Shown piece by piece: positions 17,079-25,592 of a stretch of 64,000 nt of DNA. This DNA is from Labilithrix sp. Its GTDB lineage: Bacteria; Myxococcota_A; Polyangia; Polyangiales; Polyangiaceae. The notes under the pieces are model-generated. The model saw only the letters and a list, made by a program, of their open reading frames with translations. It made no database searches and had not been told where the DNA came from. Positions within the stretch are counted from its first letter, which is position 1. Each line of letters starts with the position of its first letter. The stretch is from contig JAHBWD010000038.1 of assembly GCA_019637175.1 (NCBI GenBank), positions 18,881 through 82,880 of the forward strand, read 5' to 3'. Both the position numbers and the translations under genes were made by a program.

Positions 17079-18802
17079 CGCGCCCTCGAGTGGAAGAGGC
17101 ACTCGGCGATCGCCTTGGCGGTCTCCGTCTTGCCCACGCCGGTCGGACCGAGCAGCAAGAACGTGCCGATGGGACGCCGCGATCGGAACCCGGAGGCGTT
17201 GCGGCGGAGCACCGTCGCGATCTTCTCGAGCGCGTGGCCGTGGCCGACGATCCGCGCGCCGAGGAGCTCTTCGAGGCGCAGGAGTCGCTCGGCGTCGGTC
17301 TCGAGCAGTCGCTCCTCGGGGACGCCGGCGATCTCCGCGAGCACCTCGGCGATGTGCTCGACGTCGACGTGCCGCTCGCCGCGTCGGCGCACGCGCGCGC
17401 CTGCGAGATCGAGGATCTGCACGGCCTTGTCGGGCAGCGCCTTGCTCGGGAGGTAGCGCACGCTCCACGTGACCGACTTGGCGAGCGCGTTCTCGTCGTA
17501 CGCGCAGCCGTGGTGCTTTTCGAACAGCGGCGCGACGCCTTCGATCGCGAGCAGCGCCTCTTCGGCGCTCAGCTCGCAGACCTCGATCGCGGTGAAGCAG
17601 CGCGACAGCGCCGGATCCGCGTCGATCGCGCGTCGATAGTCCATCTCGGTGGTCGCGCCGATGCACACGATCTCGCCGCGCGCGAGCGCGAGGCGCAGCT
17701 CGCTCGCCGCTTCGTCGCCGGCGTCTTGTCCGAAGAGGACGTGCATCTCGTCGAAGAACAGGATGACGCGCCCCTTCGCCTTCGCGACCTCGCCCTTGAG
17801 CTGCGCGATGCGCTCGGCGAGCGAGCCGCGGACGCCGGTGCCCGCGAGCATCGCGGCCGGCTCGATCCCCACGATGATTTTCTCTTCGAAGCACGCGACG
17901 TCGTCGCCCGCGGCGATGCGCTGCGCGAGCCCGCGCACGACGCTCGTCTTGCCGACGCCGGGCGCGCCGATCAAGCACGCGTTGCTCGCGTGCCGCTTGG
18001 CGAGCACGTCGAGCGATCGCTCGATCTCGGCGTCGCGGCCGACCACCGGATCGAGCTCGCCTCGCGCCGCCTTCAGCGTGAGGTTCACGCCGAGCTGGCT
18101 CAGCAGCGGAAACGCCTTCGGGTCGAGGCCGAAGCGCTCGGGCTTCGCCTGCGCGCCCGGCGAGATCATCACCTTGGCGGCTTCCTTCTTCTTCTTCGGC
18201 GGCGGCGCGGGCGCCTTCGCCGGCGTCGCGAGCTTGGGCGGCGCGACCTTCGGCGCGGGCTTCGAAACCGGGACGACGCCGCTCTGCCGTGCAGGCGACG
18301 TCGACGACGCCGACGACGCCGACGACGTCACCGAGACCGACTTCACGATCGGCGGCGCGATCCGTCGCGGCAGCGCGATGCCCATCGCGACCTGCATGGC
18401 CGACGTGCGGAGGCGCGTGACGTCGCTCCCGCACTGCACGAGCGTGCGATGCGCCGCCGTACCCGCCTCCTGACAGAGCGCGAAGAGCACGTGGATCGAT
18501 CGCGCGTCGATCCGCCCCGCGCCGCGCACGCCCGAGCGGCTCGCGAGGTCGCGCGCGCGCTGGAGCGCCTTCGCGATCGCGTCCGGCGCGTCGTCGACGG
18601 TCACGCGCGCGGCGCGGAGGAGCACGTCGGCGTCGAGCCTGCGCTCGAGCAAAAGCTGCGCGGCGTCGTCGCGCCCGCTGGCGAGCGCGGCGAGCAGGTG
18701 CGTCGTCGTGGGCTTTTGCCCCCGCGCCGACGCCAGATCTTCAGCCAGCCGCCGGAGCGCGACGAGCTCCGACTCCCGATTCGAGACTCGCTCCATCGTC
18801 AT
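17075..18802 (-). CDS. ClpA/ClpC-like ATPase, N-terminal fragment (frameshifted gene)
   Basis: 575 aa: two Clp N-terminal repeats (about residues 1-145), a Pro/Ala/Lys linker, a first AAA+ domain with Walker A GAPGVGKTS near 280 and Walker B VILFFDEMH, and a second AAA+ domain that breaks off right after Walker A GPTGVGKTE near 552. There is no long coiled-coil middle domain, so it resembles ClpA/ClpC rather than ClpB. Homology shifts frame at about 17090. The product then ends HSRAR at TGA 17075. A complete chain would need a -1 shift there or an extra base. Starts at 18802 or 18796 are both possible. It may be a pseudogene, a sequence error or a genuine split. Confidence 0.75.
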   Translation of the reverse strand: MTMERVSNRESELVALRRLAEDLASARGQKPTTTHLLAALASGRDDAAQLLLERRLDADVLLRAARVTVDDAPDAIAKALQRARDLASRSGVRGAGRIDARSIHVLFALCQEAGTAAHRTLVQCGSDVTRLRTSAMQVAMGIALPRRIAPPIVKSVSVTSSASSASSTSPARQSGVVPVSKPAPKVAPPKLATPAKAPAPPPKKKKEAAKVMISPGAQAKPERFGLDPKAFPLLSQLGVNLTLKAARGELDPVVGRDAEIERSLDVLAKRHASNACLIGAPGVGKTSVVRGLAQRIAAGDDVACFEEKIIVGIEPAAMLAGTGVRGSLAERIAQLKGEVAKAKGRVILFFDEMHVLFGQDAGDEAASELRLALARGEIVCIGATTEMDYRRAIDADPALSRCFTAIEVCELSAEEALLAIEGVAPLFEKHHGCAYDENALAKSVTWSVRYLPSKALPDKAVQILDLAGARVRRRGERHVDVEHIAEVLAEIAGVPEERLLETDAERLLRLEELLGARIVGHGHALEKIATVLRRNASGFRSRRPIGTFLLLGPTGVGKTETAKAIAECLFHSRAR

Positions 18803-18852
18803 CCGACATCGCACGCGCCTCCGGCCACGGCCAAAAAACCCGAACGACTCCC

Positions 18853-18880
18853 TTGCCCTCGGAGGGGCCCAGCCTATTAT
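18853..18880 (+). promoter_or_regulatory. Promoter of the tetR-RND efflux operon
   Basis: TTGCCC at 18853-18858 and TATTAT at 18875-18880 are separated by 16 bp and resemble -35 and -10 boxes. The operator palindrome begins at the next base, placing it over the expected transcription start. The tetR ATG is 34 bp downstream of the -10 box. Confidence 0.5.
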
Positions 18881-18894
18881 TGACCCGCTGGTCA
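18881..18894 (+). promoter_or_regulatory. Putative TetR operator (TGACC-N4-GGTCA)
   Basis: TGACC at 18881-18885 and GGTCA at 18890-18894 form a perfect inverted repeat with a 4-bp centre, directly after the -10 box and 20 bp before the tetR start codon. This arm sequence is common among TetR-family operators. Position and symmetry suggest that the TetR protein represses its own operon here. Confidence 0.6.
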
Positions 18895-18914
18895 GAAATA
18901 GAGGGAGGGAGACC

Positions 18915-19616
18915 ATGTCGCGCATCGCCGATCCGAAGGCCAAGATCACACTGCTCCGTGCGGCCGAGGATGTCTTCGCGGAGCGAGGTCTCGCCGGCGC
19001 GAAGGTCGAGGAGATCGTGAGGCGCGCCGGCGTCTCGAAGGGCGCGTTCTACCTCCACTTCGAGAGCAAGGAGGCCGCGCTCAAGCAGCTCGTCGAGTCG
19101 TTCCTCGCCCGCTGCCGCGCCTTCTTCGCCCCGCCCTCCGACTACCCCGACATGCCCGACGACCTCGGCGGCCTGCTCGACTTCGCGTTCGAGCGAGACC
19201 TCCAGATCTACGAATTTCTCTGGCAAAATCGGGCCTTTCTCCGAATCATCCCGAGCTGTCACGGCGAGCTCGATTATCTCGTCCATGCCTTTCGTGCGGA
19301 CATCACGCAGACGACGCGCGAGTGGTTCGAGTGGGGCAAGCGCGAAGGGATCTATCACCGCGAGATCGATTCCGATCTCGCCACCGCGCTCGTCTACGGG
19401 GCCTACAACGAGCTGTCGGTCCGCCTCCTCACCGCGGATCGGAGGCCGCCGCTCGAGGAGTGGCTGATTTTCGCGCAAGACTGTTTCTTTCGGGCCTTCG
19501 GGACCCCAGAAACGCTCGCCATGTTGGAAGAGCGAAACCAACGAGTCAGTTTGGACATCCGCAGACCGAGGCGACCTCGCGTCGAGAGCACGATCGAAAG
19601 GACCAGGGAGACATGA
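18915..19616 (+). CDS. TetR/AcrR-family regulator of the RND operon
   Basis: 233-aa repressor. The N-terminal helix-turn-helix is at about residues 31-56 (VEEIVRRAGVSKGAFYLHF), the hallmark of the family; the C-terminal two thirds form the ligand-binding and dimerisation part. The ATG at 18915 follows GAGGGAGGGAG, a strong ribosome site, so the upstream extension of the frame is rejected. The stop overlaps the start of the adaptor gene as ATGA. It probably senses an efflux substrate and represses from the operator at 18881-18894. Confidence 0.92.
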   Translation: MSRIADPKAKITLLRAAEDVFAERGLAGAKVEEIVRRAGVSKGAFYLHFESKEAALKQLVESFLARCRAFFAPPSDYPDMPDDLGGLLDFAFERDLQIYEFLWQNRAFLRIIPSCHGELDYLVHAFRADITQTTREWFEWGKREGIYHREIDSDLATALVYGAYNELSVRLLTADRRPPLEEWLIFAQDCFFRAFGTPETLAMLEERNQRVSLDIRRPRRPRVESTIERTRET

Positions 19617-20782
19617 TGGACGCGCCTTCCAGGCCGTCGCAGCCGAAGGTGAGCGAGGCCGGCACCCGGCGAGGCGGCACGCGGGTCGGCCTGATCATCG
19701 GCCTCGCGGCGGCGGTGGCCTTCGCCGGGCTGCTCGGCGTTCGCGTCAAGCAGGCGCTGGGCAAGAAGGCCGCGGTCGCGACCGAGCGCGCGGCGACCGA
19801 AGGTCGCCAGCAGAAAGAGCTCGCGAAGACGGCGAAGCCGACGGCCACCAAGTGGGTGCCGCGCGTCGATCTGCTCGGCACGCTCAAGCCGTGGCGCGCC
19901 GCCGACGTCGGGTTCGAAACGAGCGGGCGCCTCGTGCGCGTCGGCGTGTCGGTCGGTGACACCGTCACGGCGGGCCAGGTGCTCGCGGTCCTCGACGCGT
20001 CGCGCGCCGCCGCGCAGGTCGGGCAGGCCGAGTCGCAGGTGCGCGCGGCGGAGGCGAACCTCGCGCTCGCGCAAGACAACCTGAAACGCACCGAGGCGCT
20101 CGTCGCGAGCAAGGCCGTCCCCGAGGCGCAGGCCGAGCAGGCGCGCCAGCAGGTCGCGCTCGCGAAGGCGCAGCTCGAGGGCGCGCAAGCGTCGACTCGG
20201 CTCGCGCACACCAACACCGGTCTCAACAGCATCAGCGCGCCCTTCGCCGGCATCGTCACGAAGGCGCCGACGGGCATCGGCTCCGTCGTCTCACCGGGCG
20301 CGCCCCTCGTCCACCTCGAAGACACCTCGCGGCTGCGCCTCAGCACGACGATCGGCGAGGAAGACGTCTCTCTCGCGAGCGTCGGCGCGCCCGTGAAGAT
20401 CCTCTATCGAGAGCGCATCGTCGACGGCAAGCTCATCGCGATCGTTCCTTCGCTCGACGAAGCGACGCGGCGCGCGCCCGTGGAGATCGAGGTCCCCAAC
20501 GCGGGCGGCGAGCTGCTCGCGTGGAGCTACGTCCGCGCGCGCATCTTCGGGCGCGGCGAGATCGACGCGGTCCGCGTGCCTGCGCTCGCGCGCAAGCCCG
20601 GCTCGCAAGACGAAGTGGTCACGGTCGTCGGCGGCCGCGCCAAGATCGTCAAGGTCTCCTTCGCGGTCGACGAAGACGGCACGCTCGTCGTCCAGCGCGG
20701 GCTCACGCTCGCCGACGAGGTCCTCGTCTCTCCGAACCCCGAGATCCACGACGGCGAGCCCGTCGACGTGGCCAAGCCGTGA
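19613..20782 (+). CDS. RND efflux periplasmic adaptor (membrane fusion protein)
   Basis: 389-aa adaptor that links the inner-membrane pump to an outer-membrane channel. One membrane anchor lies near residues 25-45, then a lipoyl half-motif VGFETSGRLVRVGVSVGDTV, an Ala/Gln/Glu-rich coiled-coil hairpin at about 125-195, the second lipoyl half ISAPFAGIVTKAP and a beta-barrel domain. ATG at 19613 overlaps the tetR stop; ATG at 19616 is the next codon. The anchor means it is not a lipoprotein like AcrA. No TolC-type gene is present in the window, so the outer channel must come from elsewhere. Confidence 0.9.
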   Translation: MMDAPSRPSQPKVSEAGTRRGGTRVGLIIGLAAAVAFAGLLGVRVKQALGKKAAVATERAATEGRQQKELAKTAKPTATKWVPRVDLLGTLKPWRAADVGFETSGRLVRVGVSVGDTVTAGQVLAVLDASRAAAQVGQAESQVRAAEANLALAQDNLKRTEALVASKAVPEAQAEQARQQVALAKAQLEGAQASTRLAHTNTGLNSISAPFAGIVTKAPTGIGSVVSPGAPLVHLEDTSRLRLSTTIGEEDVSLASVGAPVKILYRERIVDGKLIAIVPSLDEATRRAPVEIEVPNAGGELLAWSYVRARIFGRGEIDAVRVPALARKPGSQDEVVTVVGGRAKIVKVSFAVDEDGTLVVQRGLTLADEVLVSPNPEIHDGEPVDVAKP

Positions 20783-23700
20783 ACCTCTCTGCCATCGCGA
20801 TCAAGCGGCCGGTCTTCACCGTCATGGTGACGGTCGCCTTGATGGTGCTCGGCTTCATGGGGCTCTCGCGCCTCGGCACCGATCTGTTCCCCGACGTCAG
20901 CTTCCCCGTCGTCGTGGTGACGGTCCCGTACCCCGGCGCGTCGCCGCGCGAGGTCGAGCAGCTCGTCACGAAGCCGATCGAAGACGCGGTCGTCTCGATG
21001 AACGGCATCGACCGGATGAAGTCGACGTCACGCGAGGGCGTCTCCAGTCTGGTCATCCTCTTCAAGCTCGGCGTCGATCTCCAAGACGCCGCGACCCAGG
21101 TGCGGGAGCGTGTCGCCCAGACGCGCTTCAAGCTGCCTCAAGAGGTCAAGGAGCCCGCGGTCACGCGCTTCGACGTCGGCGCCGCGCCCGTCCTCACGTA
21201 CACGCTGAGCGGCGGAGGCCGCTCGCTGCCAGACAACGCGAAGTTCGCGCGCGACGTGATCAAGCCGGCGCTCGAGCAGGTCGACGGCGTCGCGTCGGTC
21301 GAGGTGAAGGGCGGCGCGGAGCGCGAGATCCACGTCGACCTCGATCGCGCCAAGATCGACGCGCTCGGCCTCTCGACGTTCGCGATCCTCCAGCAGATCC
21401 GCGCGCAGAACCTCAACGTTCCGGCGGGCCACTACGACGAAGGCGCGCGCGAGATCAGCGTCCGCACCGTGGGCGAGCTCCGCACCGCCGACGAGATCCG
21501 CGAGCTGGTCGTCGCCACGGCGCGCGACGGATCGAGCGTGAGGCTATCCGACGTCGCCAGCGTCGAAGACGGCTACCAAGAGCTGCGCACGCGCATCCGC
21601 GTCAACGGCGAGCCCGCGGTGGCGTTCGACGTCCTCAAGCAGTCGGGCACGAACACGATCGCGGTCAGCGACGCCGTGCGGGAGAAGCTCGCCGCGGTCG
21701 AGAAGACGTTCCCCGCCGGCATGCGCGCCGACCTCATCATCGAGCAGGCGCGCTTCATCCGCGAGAACACCCACGAGGTCGAGGTCGCGATCGTCTTCGG
21801 CGGCGCGATGGCGATCCTCGTGATCCTCGTGTTCATGCTCGATCTGCGCTCGATGCTCATCAGCTCGGTCGCGCTGCCCACGAGCGTCGTCTCGACGTTC
21901 TTCGTGATGTACGTGCTCAAGTTCTCGCTCAACATGATGACGCTCCTCGCGTTGTCGCTGTCGATCGGGCTCCTCATCGACGACGCCGTCGTCGTGCGCG
22001 AGAACATCGCCAAGCACCTCGAGCGAGGGGAAGATCCGCGCACCGCGGCGCTCAACGGCACGAAGGAGATCTCGCTCGCCGTCCTCGCGACCACGCTCAC
22101 GGTCGTCGCGGTCTTCTTCCCGGTCGCGTTCATGACCGGCATCGTGGGTCAGTTCTTCCGCCAGTTCGGCCTCACGATCGTGGCGGCGGTGCTCGTGTCG
22201 CTCTTCGTCGCGTTCACGCTCGACCCGATGCTCTCGAGCCGGTTCTCGAAGGCCCACGTTCCCGGCGCGCCCGATCGCTTCGCCGCGGTGAAGCGGCCGT
22301 TCGAGCGCGTCTTCAGCGGGCTCGAGGCGACCTATCGCGTCGTGCTCCGCTGGACGGTGAAGCGAAAGCTCGTCGTCGGGGCGCTCGCGTTCTTCTCCTT
22401 CATCCTGATGTTCCCGATCGCCGGGCTCACGGGCGTCGACTTCGTCAACCAGGAAGATCGCAGCCAGTTCGTCGTCGACATCGAGCTGCCGGCGGGCACG
22501 AAGCTCACCGAGACGGCCGTGGCGCTCGCGCCCGCGGAGACGAAGCTGATGGAGGACAAGCGCTTCGTCACGCTGCTCTCCACGCTCGGCCCGAACGGCG
22601 AGGTGAACAAGGTGAAGTGGCGCGTCGTCACCGTTCCGAAGAACGAGCGCACGGCGACCTTGAACGAGCTCCGCGACGTGACGCGCGACGTGCTCAAGGA
22701 GCTCGCGCCCGGCGCGCGCGTCATCATCACGGATCCGCCGTTCGTCGAGGGCGGCATGACCGAAGCGCCGATCATGGTGCAGGTGCGCGCGCCCGACTAC
22801 GAGACGCTCGCGCCCCTCGCCAAGCAGTTCGAAACGGCGCTCAAGGGCATCCCCGGGATCATCGACGTCGACATGAAGTACACGCCCGGCCAGCCCGAGC
22901 TCCGCGTCGAGCTCGATCGCGATCGCGCCGCGCGCGCGGGCGTGCCCGTCTCGACCGTCGCGCTCACGCTGCGCGCGGCGATCGAGGGCGACGAGGCCGG
23001 CAAGCTCCGGCAGGGCAAAGACGACGTGCCCATCCGCGTGCGCCTCGCCAAGGGCGATCGCGCGACGATGGACAGCGTGCTCCAGATGACCGTCTGGACG
23101 CCGAAGGGCCCCGTCGCGCTCGGCGATCTCGCGAAGGTCGAGCACGGCGAAGGGCCGAGCATGATCGAGCGCGAAGATCGCGAGCGTCAGATCGTCATCT
23201 GGGCGGCGCCGAACGGGCGATCGCTCGGCGAGCTCGTCCCCGAGATGGAGGCGGCGTTCGGGAAGATCAAGATGCCGCCGGGCGCGAGCTACCACCTCGA
23301 CGGTCAGATCCGTCAGATGCAGGAGTCGAACACGGCGATGGGCGTCGCGTTCCTCCTCGCGCTCGTCTTCATCTACATCGTGCTCGCGTCGCAGTTCGAG
23401 AGCTTCCTCCACCCGGTCACGATCATGGCGACGACGCTGCCGCTCGCGGCGGTCGGCGCGATCATCGGCGTCTTCCTCTCGGGCACGACGCTCGCGATGG
23501 GATCGTTCATCGGCATCATCTTCCTCCTCGGCCTCGTGACGAAGAACGCGATCCTCGTCGTCGATCGCGCGATCGTGCGCGTGCGCGATCTCGGCGAGAC
23601 GCCGCTCGACGCGATCCTCGAGGCCGGGCCCGAGCGCCTGCGGCCCATCCTGATGACGAGCGCCGCGATGGTGCTCGGCATGCTCCCGACGGCGCTCGGC

Positions 23701-23889
23701 AAGGGCGAAGGCAGCGAGTTCCGGTCGCCGATGGCGATCGCCGTCATCGGCGGCGTCGTCTTCTCGACGGTGCTCTCGCTCGTCGTCGTCCCCGCGTTCT
23801 ATCTGGCGGTCGAAGGGCTCAAGGCCCGCGTGCGCAAGGCGCGCGGACTGCCGCCGCACTCGATCAGGCAGCCGTTTCCCGCAGAGTGA
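20779..23889 (+). CDS. RND efflux permease, HAE/AcrB type
   Basis: 1036-aa proton-driven inner-membrane pump of AcrB-like length and layout: TM1 (IKRPVFTVMVTVALMVLG), a large periplasmic loop, TM2-6, TM7 near residue 535, a second loop and TM8-12. The N-terminal loop has DLFPDVSFPVV and VPYPGASPREVEQ, typical of the family. The TM4 motif LSIGLLIDDAVVVREN carries Asp401-Asp402, the proton-relay pair of drug exporters. Start GTG overlaps the adaptor stop (GTGA). Probably exports hydrophobic or amphiphilic compounds under TetR control. Confidence 0.93.
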   Translation: MNLSAIAIKRPVFTVMVTVALMVLGFMGLSRLGTDLFPDVSFPVVVVTVPYPGASPREVEQLVTKPIEDAVVSMNGIDRMKSTSREGVSSLVILFKLGVDLQDAATQVRERVAQTRFKLPQEVKEPAVTRFDVGAAPVLTYTLSGGGRSLPDNAKFARDVIKPALEQVDGVASVEVKGGAEREIHVDLDRAKIDALGLSTFAILQQIRAQNLNVPAGHYDEGAREISVRTVGELRTADEIRELVVATARDGSSVRLSDVASVEDGYQELRTRIRVNGEPAVAFDVLKQSGTNTIAVSDAVREKLAAVEKTFPAGMRADLIIEQARFIRENTHEVEVAIVFGGAMAILVILVFMLDLRSMLISSVALPTSVVSTFFVMYVLKFSLNMMTLLALSLSIGLLIDDAVVVRENIAKHLERGEDPRTAALNGTKEISLAVLATTLTVVAVFFPVAFMTGIVGQFFRQFGLTIVAAVLVSLFVAFTLDPMLSSRFSKAHVPGAPDRFAAVKRPFERVFSGLEATYRVVLRWTVKRKLVVGALAFFSFILMFPIAGLTGVDFVNQEDRSQFVVDIELPAGTKLTETAVALAPAETKLMEDKRFVTLLSTLGPNGEVNKVKWRVVTVPKNERTATLNELRDVTRDVLKELAPGARVIITDPPFVEGGMTEAPIMVQVRAPDYETLAPLAKQFETALKGIPGIIDVDMKYTPGQPELRVELDRDRAARAGVPVSTVALTLRAAIEGDEAGKLRQGKDDVPIRVRLAKGDRATMDSVLQMTVWTPKGPVALGDLAKVEHGEGPSMIEREDRERQIVIWAAPNGRSLGELVPEMEAAFGKIKMPPGASYHLDGQIRQMQESNTAMGVAFLLALVFIYIVLASQFESFLHPVTIMATTLPLAAVGAIIGVFLSGTTLAMGSFIGIIFLLGLVTKNAILVVDRAIVRVRDLGETPLDAILEAGPERLRPILMTSAAMVLGMLPTALGKGEGSEFRSPMAIAVIGGVVFSTVLSLVVVPAFYLAVEGLKARVRKARGLPPHSIRQPFPAE

Positions 23890-24025
23890 CGGCTACTTGG
23901 CGCCTTCGCGCCGCGAGGGACTTCCCGACGAAGTTCCTCCTTGCGCACGTCGAACTACATGTCATACCGGGGCTCGTTCAAACCCTTCGACGCGCTCTCA
24001 CGGCGCGCTTCCCCGGAGACTTTCG

Positions 24026-24856
24026 ATGACGCTTCGCAACGCCTTCTTCGCCCTCGCGACCGCCTCTCTCCTCGGCACGTTCGCCCTGACCGGCTGCGCG
24101 GCCGACGCCCAGGATGACGACCAAGACGACGTCGAGGAGACCGCCGACGAGCTGACCGCCGCCGGCAAGAAGCTGATCGGTTCGTACAAGGACGACAGCG
24201 GCGCGTTCAAGGGGCTCGTCCTCACCGACGAGAAGGTCGGCCAGGGCAACAAGTTCTTCGCCGACGTCGACACCGGCATCCGGTGCGTGCGCGCGCCGTG
24301 TCCTTCGTCGGAGCGCATCGAAGGTGTCTTCACCGCGGGCACCAAGACGATCACGCTCAAGTCGACCACGGCGTCGTCGCGCGTGCAGCACCTGCTCGGC
24401 CAGTACAAGTACCTCGTGCAGGGCGACAAGTTCTCGATCTGGAAGAAGGGCTTCTCGCAGTCGCTCGAGAAGAGCGTCTCGTACTGCGCGGAGGCGAGCG
24501 ACTGCTACCGCCAGCAGATCATCCACCCGATGTGCCTCGGTCAGTTCACCTGCGGCGCGACGAGCTCGTGCAGCTGGAAGTGCGGCGTGCCGCTCCCGGT
24601 CGATCCGTGTGTCGGCCTCGAGCAGGCGGCGTGCACCGCGAATTCGGCGTGCAGCCCGACGTTCGGGCCGAGCGTGTGCAGCCCCGACGGTCGCATCTGT
24701 ACGCGCGACTTCGTCTTCAAGGGCTGCAAGAAGAAGACGGAGACGGTGTGCCTCTCGTCGGCCACGTGCGGCGCGGGCGAGCACTGCTCGACCGAAGACG
24801 GCGTGTGCAACTCGTACGGTATGCTCGCGGTCTGCGCGGGCACCTGCGTGCCCTGA
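24026..24856 (+). CDS. Cysteine-rich secreted lipoprotein
   Basis: 276 aa: signal LRNAFFALATASLLGTFALTGC with lipobox Cys24, an acidic Asp/Glu linker (about residues 27-42), then a domain with GSYKDDSGAFKGLVLTDEK and a C-terminal half holding about 20 cysteines, likely disulfide-bonded (CAEASDCYRQQ, CGAGEHCSTEDGVC). Similar Cys-rich lipoproteins are frequent in myxobacteria; function unknown. The ATG at 24026 sits just before the signal and 136 bp after the RND permease stop, a gap in which no gene is seen. Confidence 0.78.
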   Translation: MTLRNAFFALATASLLGTFALTGCAADAQDDDQDDVEETADELTAAGKKLIGSYKDDSGAFKGLVLTDEKVGQGNKFFADVDTGIRCVRAPCPSSERIEGVFTAGTKTITLKSTTASSRVQHLLGQYKYLVQGDKFSIWKKGFSQSLEKSVSYCAEASDCYRQQIIHPMCLGQFTCGATSSCSWKCGVPLPVDPCVGLEQAACTANSACSPTFGPSVCSPDGRICTRDFVFKGCKKKTETVCLSSATCGAGEHCSTEDGVCNSYGMLAVCAGTCVP

Positions 24857-24868
24857 CGCTGCGAGCGG

Positions 24869-25591
24869 CTATGACGTGAGCGTCCGCTCCACGATCGCTC
24901 CCACGGGAGCGATCGTGAGGCCGGCGCGGAGCGCCCGCTCGGCGATCGCCGCGATGTCTCTCTCGCGCGCGCCCCAGCGCGTCGGGCGATCCGACACGTC
25001 GTGGGTGAAGAACACGACCCAGCCGCCGTTTCGCGCGACGTCGTCGACGAGGCGCCGCGCGCGCCAGAGCAAGAGCGGCGAGGCGTAGAGCCGGTTCGCG
25101 CGCACCAGCGAGAGATCGACCACGTCGCGATGGGCGCCGGGGAAGATCGATCGCTGCGTCGCGAAGCGGCTCGCGAGCAAGCGCTTGTGGCGCGGACGCA
25201 GGCGCCCGAAGGGGTACGCGAAGTGACGCGGCGCCTCCCCGAGGAGCGGTGCCATCTCGCGCGCGTTGCGCGCGACGTCGCGCTCGATCTCCGCGTCGTC
25301 CGCGCGAAAGCAGTCGAGGTGCGAGTACGTGTGGCACCCGAGCTCGTGCCCGCCGTCGATCACGCGCGCGACGTCGTCGGGCTTCGTCATGCTCATCGAC
25401 GCGTAGAACGTCGCGCGCGCGCCGAACGACGCGACGAGCGACGCACCCTCGCGCGCCGCCGACGACGGGAAGTCGTCGAAGGTGAACGAGACGAACCCGC
25501 CGCGCGGCAACCGACGCTTCGCCGCCGACAGCCGCGGCGCGACCACGCGCATCGCGTGGAAGACGGAGCTCGCGATCACCCTCGAGATCAT
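24869..25591 (-). CDS. Polysaccharide deacetylase (NodB-like)
   Basis: 240-aa carbohydrate esterase family 4 type enzyme. Motif 1 FTFDDFPSSA supplies the catalytic and metal-binding Asp pair; motif 2 HELGCHTYSHLD supplies two metal His; motif 3 HFAYPFGR and the late WVVFFTHDVSD follow. It removes acetyl groups from an N-acetylated glycan such as an exopolysaccharide or cell-wall polymer. No clear secretion signal is visible with the ATG at 25591, one base after the stop of the glycosyltransferase gene. The two genes are surely one transcript and probably act on the same polymer. Confidence 0.85.
   Translation of the reverse strand: MISRVIASSVFHAMRVVAPRLSAAKRRLPRGGFVSFTFDDFPSSAAREGASLVASFGARATFYASMSMTKPDDVARVIDGGHELGCHTYSHLDCFRADDAEIERDVARNAREMAPLLGEAPRHFAYPFGRLRPRHKRLLASRFATQRSIFPGAHRDVVDLSLVRANRLYASPLLLWRARRLVDDVARNGGWVVFFTHDVSDRPTRWGARERDIAAIAERALRAGLTIAPVGAIVERTLTS
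24890..24917. terminator. 13-bp perfect inverted repeat between convergent genes
   Basis: CACGATCGCTCCC at 24890-24902 and its exact complement at 24905-24917 form a very stable hairpin. It lies inside the last codons of the deacetylase gene and 33 bp after the stop of the convergent lipoprotein gene. No T-run follows, so it would act as a bidirectional roadblock or 3'-end stabiliser rather than a textbook intrinsic terminator. Confidence 0.45.
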
Positions 25592-25592
25592 G

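Noticed and set aside
18300..18345. GACGACGCC trinucleotide-like repeats as a separate mobile or repeat element
   Set aside because: They encode the Ser/Ala linker of the Clp N-terminal half and are explained by coding low complexity.
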